A DNA stretch of 64,000 bases from Streptomyces davaonensis JCM 4913. Its GTDB lineage: Bacteria; Actinomycetota; Actinomycetes; Streptomycetales; Streptomycetaceae. Positions 62,046-64,000 of this stretch are shown here, one piece after another (position 1 is the stretch's first letter; each line of letters starts with the position of its first letter). The DNA is taken from contig NC_020504.1 in NCBI RefSeq assembly GCF_000349325.1, positions 8,536,326-8,600,325 on the forward strand, read 5' to 3'. The position numbers and the translations under genes were made by a program. The notes beneath the pieces were generated by a model. The model saw only the letters and a list, made by a program, of their open reading frames with translations, did no database searches and was not told where the DNA came from.

Positions 62046-63845
62046 TCAGCGTGTCCTGCGGATGGCGTCTGTGGCCGCTGTGGCGATGGCGGCGGGAGCG
62101 CTGGAGGGCTGGGGCAGGTGCAGCAAGGTGGTCCCCGGCAAGTGGTGGGACTTTGCGGTGAGGGTGAGCTGGAGTACGGCGCAGCCAGCGGTCGTGAGCT
62201 GCTTGACGCGGGTGACGGCTTGAGCGGTTTCGTCGCTGCTGTACCGGGCGTCGGTGACGATCACGAGGAGGCGGCCGGTGCCGGGGCGGCTGAGTTCGAG
62301 GCCGTGGTCGAGTGCGTCGATGGCGTCGCCGAGGTTGTGGTGGCCGCCGTTGGCATCGAACGTCGTCACGCGCTCTGGTGCTCGGTGGGTGGGTCGGGTC
62401 AGTGCGGTCAGGTGCCTGTCGTAGGCGATGGTGGCGGTGAGGGAGTCGGGGTCGGTGAGGGCTGCTGCGCGTGCCACGATCCAGGCAGCGGACGCGACGG
62501 GCGCGCAGGCGGCACGCATGGAGCCGGAGACGTCGACGGCGATACCCACACGCAGCGGTGGGGTGGGGGAGTTGCGGCGGCGGGTGTGGGTGAACGGTTG
62601 TGCGGTGGGGATGAACCCGGCCGCGCGTTGAGCGTCGCGGGCGAGGGCCGCGCGCATGTTGAGGCGGCCGGGCGGGGTGGGGCTGGTGGTCCGCTCCTCG
62701 GTCCGCTCGCGGTAGGCGGCGGCGCGCAGGGCGCGGCTCAGGCGCGCGGCGGCACTCTGCTCGGCGGCGGTGGGCCTGCGGGTGCCGGTGACTGGGTTGC
62801 CGTGGGGCGCCGGTGTGCCGTCGGGGGTGACGGTGGTGCCTCGGGTGTTGAAGACCGACTTGGCGGTGGCGGCGGCTTTGCGTCGCTGGGCGGCCCGCTG
62901 GGCGCGGTCCTGTGCCTGCGTCTTGGACTTGGCGGCCATGGCGTTGGTCGCTGCGGCCTGTGCTGCGAGGTCGGCGGCGTCGGTGGCGGCCGTGCTGTCC
63001 ATGACGACCCCCACGGCGCCGGACAGCAGATCGGTGAGGTTCTCCGGCACGGGCAGGGCGGGGGCCGCGGTGTCCAGGGCGTCGCACCATTCCTGGGCGT
63101 GCGCGAGCATGGTCGTGGCGTCGTGGTCGGCGCACTGGTGGGCTGCGGTCCAGATGCGGGTGAGTGTGGCCAACAGGGGCGCGCCCAGCACCTTTTCGCA
63201 CAGATCGGCGACGGCCCGGGTCTCGCCGGCGTCCAGGATGCCGACGTCCCGGCGGCCGAGGATCAGGGCCGCCACGGCGGCGGCCTGCTCGATGCCCTTA
63301 AGGGTGGGGTGGGCGATGTCGGGCATGACCAGGGTGCGGGCGCTGGTGCGCAGGTACGTGCGGTCCGTGGGCCGCGTGATCAGGTGTGCGCCTTCGACGC
63401 GGCTCTCCTCCAGCAGGAGCGCGGCCTCGACGACCCGGGGGTTCGCTCCGGCAGGCTGTGTCCAGACGGAGTGGGCCGCGTGCGCGGCCTCGTGGACGAA
63501 CACTCCCCAGGCGGCGGGATACCGCTCCTCGTCGCCCACGATCCGCGGATGGATCTCGTGGGGCTGGAGCGGGGCGAACAGGCCGGCGTCGAACTCGACT
63601 TCGCCCAGCGTGGGGAAGAAGGCGGCCGGTGCGCCGCTGCGCGTGCCGGGGCGACAGGTGACGAGGAGGTCCTGGCGGCCGGAGAGGGCCACCAGCCGAT
63701 CGCCGAGTTCGGCTCCCACGCGCAGCCACGCGTCCGGGGAGGAACGGGGCTGCGCGGGCGGGGCGCCGTCGTCGTCCCATCGCGCGAGGTCGGCGTCGTC
63801 GTCCGGCGTGGTGGCGGGGGACTGGACGTGGTGGTGGGCGCTCAT
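62046..63845 (-). CDS. Putative metallopeptidase-like/VWA protein
   Basis: A 599-aa protein from ATG 63845 (ATGA overlap with the preceding gene). The N-terminal ~330 residues include VFVH118E119AAH122, the HExxH zinc-protease signature, preceded by FFPTLGEVEFDAGLF; this resembles the DUF2201 metallopeptidase-like domain. The C-terminal von Willebrand A domain has a MIDAS motif DVSGSM near 435, with conserved Thr/Asp later (TFDANGGHHNLGDAIDALDH, LLVIVTDARYSSDE). An Ala/Arg-rich linker joins them. Such proteins usually work with a MoxR-type AAA ATPase as a chaperone or remodeller; the cut gene upstream may encode one. Confidence 0.72.
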   Translation of the reverse strand: MSAHHHVQSPATTPDDDADLARWDDDGAPPAQPRSSPDAWLRVGAELGDRLVALSGRQDLLVTCRPGTRSGAPAAFFPTLGEVEFDAGLFAPLQPHEIHPRIVGDEERYPAAWGVFVHEAAHAAHSVWTQPAGANPRVVEAALLLEESRVEGAHLITRPTDRTYLRTSARTLVMPDIAHPTLKGIEQAAAVAALILGRRDVGILDAGETRAVADLCEKVLGAPLLATLTRIWTAAHQCADHDATTMLAHAQEWCDALDTAAPALPVPENLTDLLSGAVGVVMDSTAATDAADLAAQAAATNAMAAKSKTQAQDRAQRAAQRRKAAATAKSVFNTRGTTVTPDGTPAPHGNPVTGTRRPTAAEQSAAARLSRALRAAAYRERTEERTTSPTPPGRLNMRAALARDAQRAAGFIPTAQPFTHTRRRNSPTPPLRVGIAVDVSGSMRAACAPVASAAWIVARAAALTDPDSLTATIAYDRHLTALTRPTHRAPERVTTFDANGGHHNLGDAIDALDHGLELSRPGTGRLLVIVTDARYSSDETAQAVTRVKQLTTAGCAVLQLTLTAKSHHLPGTTLLHLPQPSSAPAAIATAATDAIRRTR

Positions 63846-64000
63846 CGCGAGCGGCCCCGGTGCGCGGAGCCGGTGCTGCCCGGGGGCTGCCGGACGGCCG
63901 AGGCGGGGAGCTGCTTGCCGAGGGTGAGGGGCGCGACCTCCCTCACGCCGACAGCCTTGATGACGGCGGCGGCGACGGCGTCGCGATCCTCCACAGGAGC
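63842..64000 (-). CDS. C-terminal end of a gene cut by the window edge
   Basis: The last 52 residues (VEDRDAVAAAVIKAVGVREV, then APLTLGKQLPASAVRQPPGS and a basic end) lead to TGA 63842-63844, which overlaps the VWA start. From its position before a VWA/metalloprotease gene, a MoxR-like AAA ATPase is the best guess, but no diagnostic motif is within the window. Confidence 0.35.
   Translation of the reverse strand, partial: APVEDRDAVAAAVIKAVGVREVAPLTLGKQLPASAVRQPPGSTGSAHRGRSR

Noticed and set aside
1..64000. CRISPR arrays, tRNA or rRNA genes, riboswitches
   Set aside because: No regularly spaced repeats, no cloverleaf with a TTCGANNC arm in a plausible context, and no rRNA core sequence was seen by eye.

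Overview
The window is high-G+C actinobacterial DNA and almost certainly comes from a Streptomyces or a close relative. The reasons are GTG and TTG starts, frequent GTGA or ATGA stop/start overlaps, many DUF317 proteins, a contiguous Pgl (type 2 BREX) locus, and a decayed murF-like remnant. No rRNA, tRNA or CRISPR array was seen. The window splits into a defence island (about 0.6 to 37.6 kb), a small peptide/hydroxylase/reductase cassette (38.3 to 41.2 kb), and a long leftward block with conjugation-type genes (41.4 to 64 kb).

Defence island. A 2,103-aa protein (598-6909, +) joins a Cap4-like nuclease domain to a STAND-type NTPase and a very long helical C-terminus, the Avs-like layout. It overlaps a 257-aa partner (6791-7564). 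A decayed reverse-strand murF fragment follows, then a solo PD-(D/E)xK/DUF5655 nuclease (7951-8838). On the minus strand lies a pPIWI-RE locus: PIWI protein (9124-12303), DinG-like Fe-S helicase (12504-15788) and a restriction-endonuclease-fold protein (15785-17089). It is preceded by a winged-helix protein and an XRE regulator that are translationally coupled to each other. Next, also leftward, is a complete type 2 BREX operon in the order pglW, pglX, pglY, pglZ, brxD, brxHI (37621 down to 18676).

Peptide cassette. A 58-aa peptide gene (38294-38470), a JmjC/ROX-type hydroxylase, an aldo/keto reductase and a convergent APH-fold kinase form a compact group that may modify a small peptide. This is inference.

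Conjugation-type block (minus strand, 63.8 down to 41.4 kb). It encodes the C-terminus of an unidentified protein cut by the window edge, a metalloprotease-like/VWA protein, a relaxase-like protein, a TraG/TraD-type coupling protein, a DnaB N-domain protein without a motor, a C5 cytosine methyltransferase, a PAPS-reductase-like PP-loop protein, a DUF4436-like membrane protein, five full DUF317 proteins plus one fragment, and several small helical proteins coupled to the DUF317 genes. It looks like part of an integrated conjugative element or of a plasmid-derived chromosomal arm; no integrase or replication initiator is seen.

Two sequence oddities stand out in this block. Four genes have a good ribosome-binding site and a natural N-terminus but an ATC or GTC codon where ATG or GTG is expected. 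Three genes need the removal of one base, each in a short G or C run, to read through. Start coordinates given for most genes are my choices from ribosome-binding sites and overlaps, and domain names come from recognised motifs, not from database searches.
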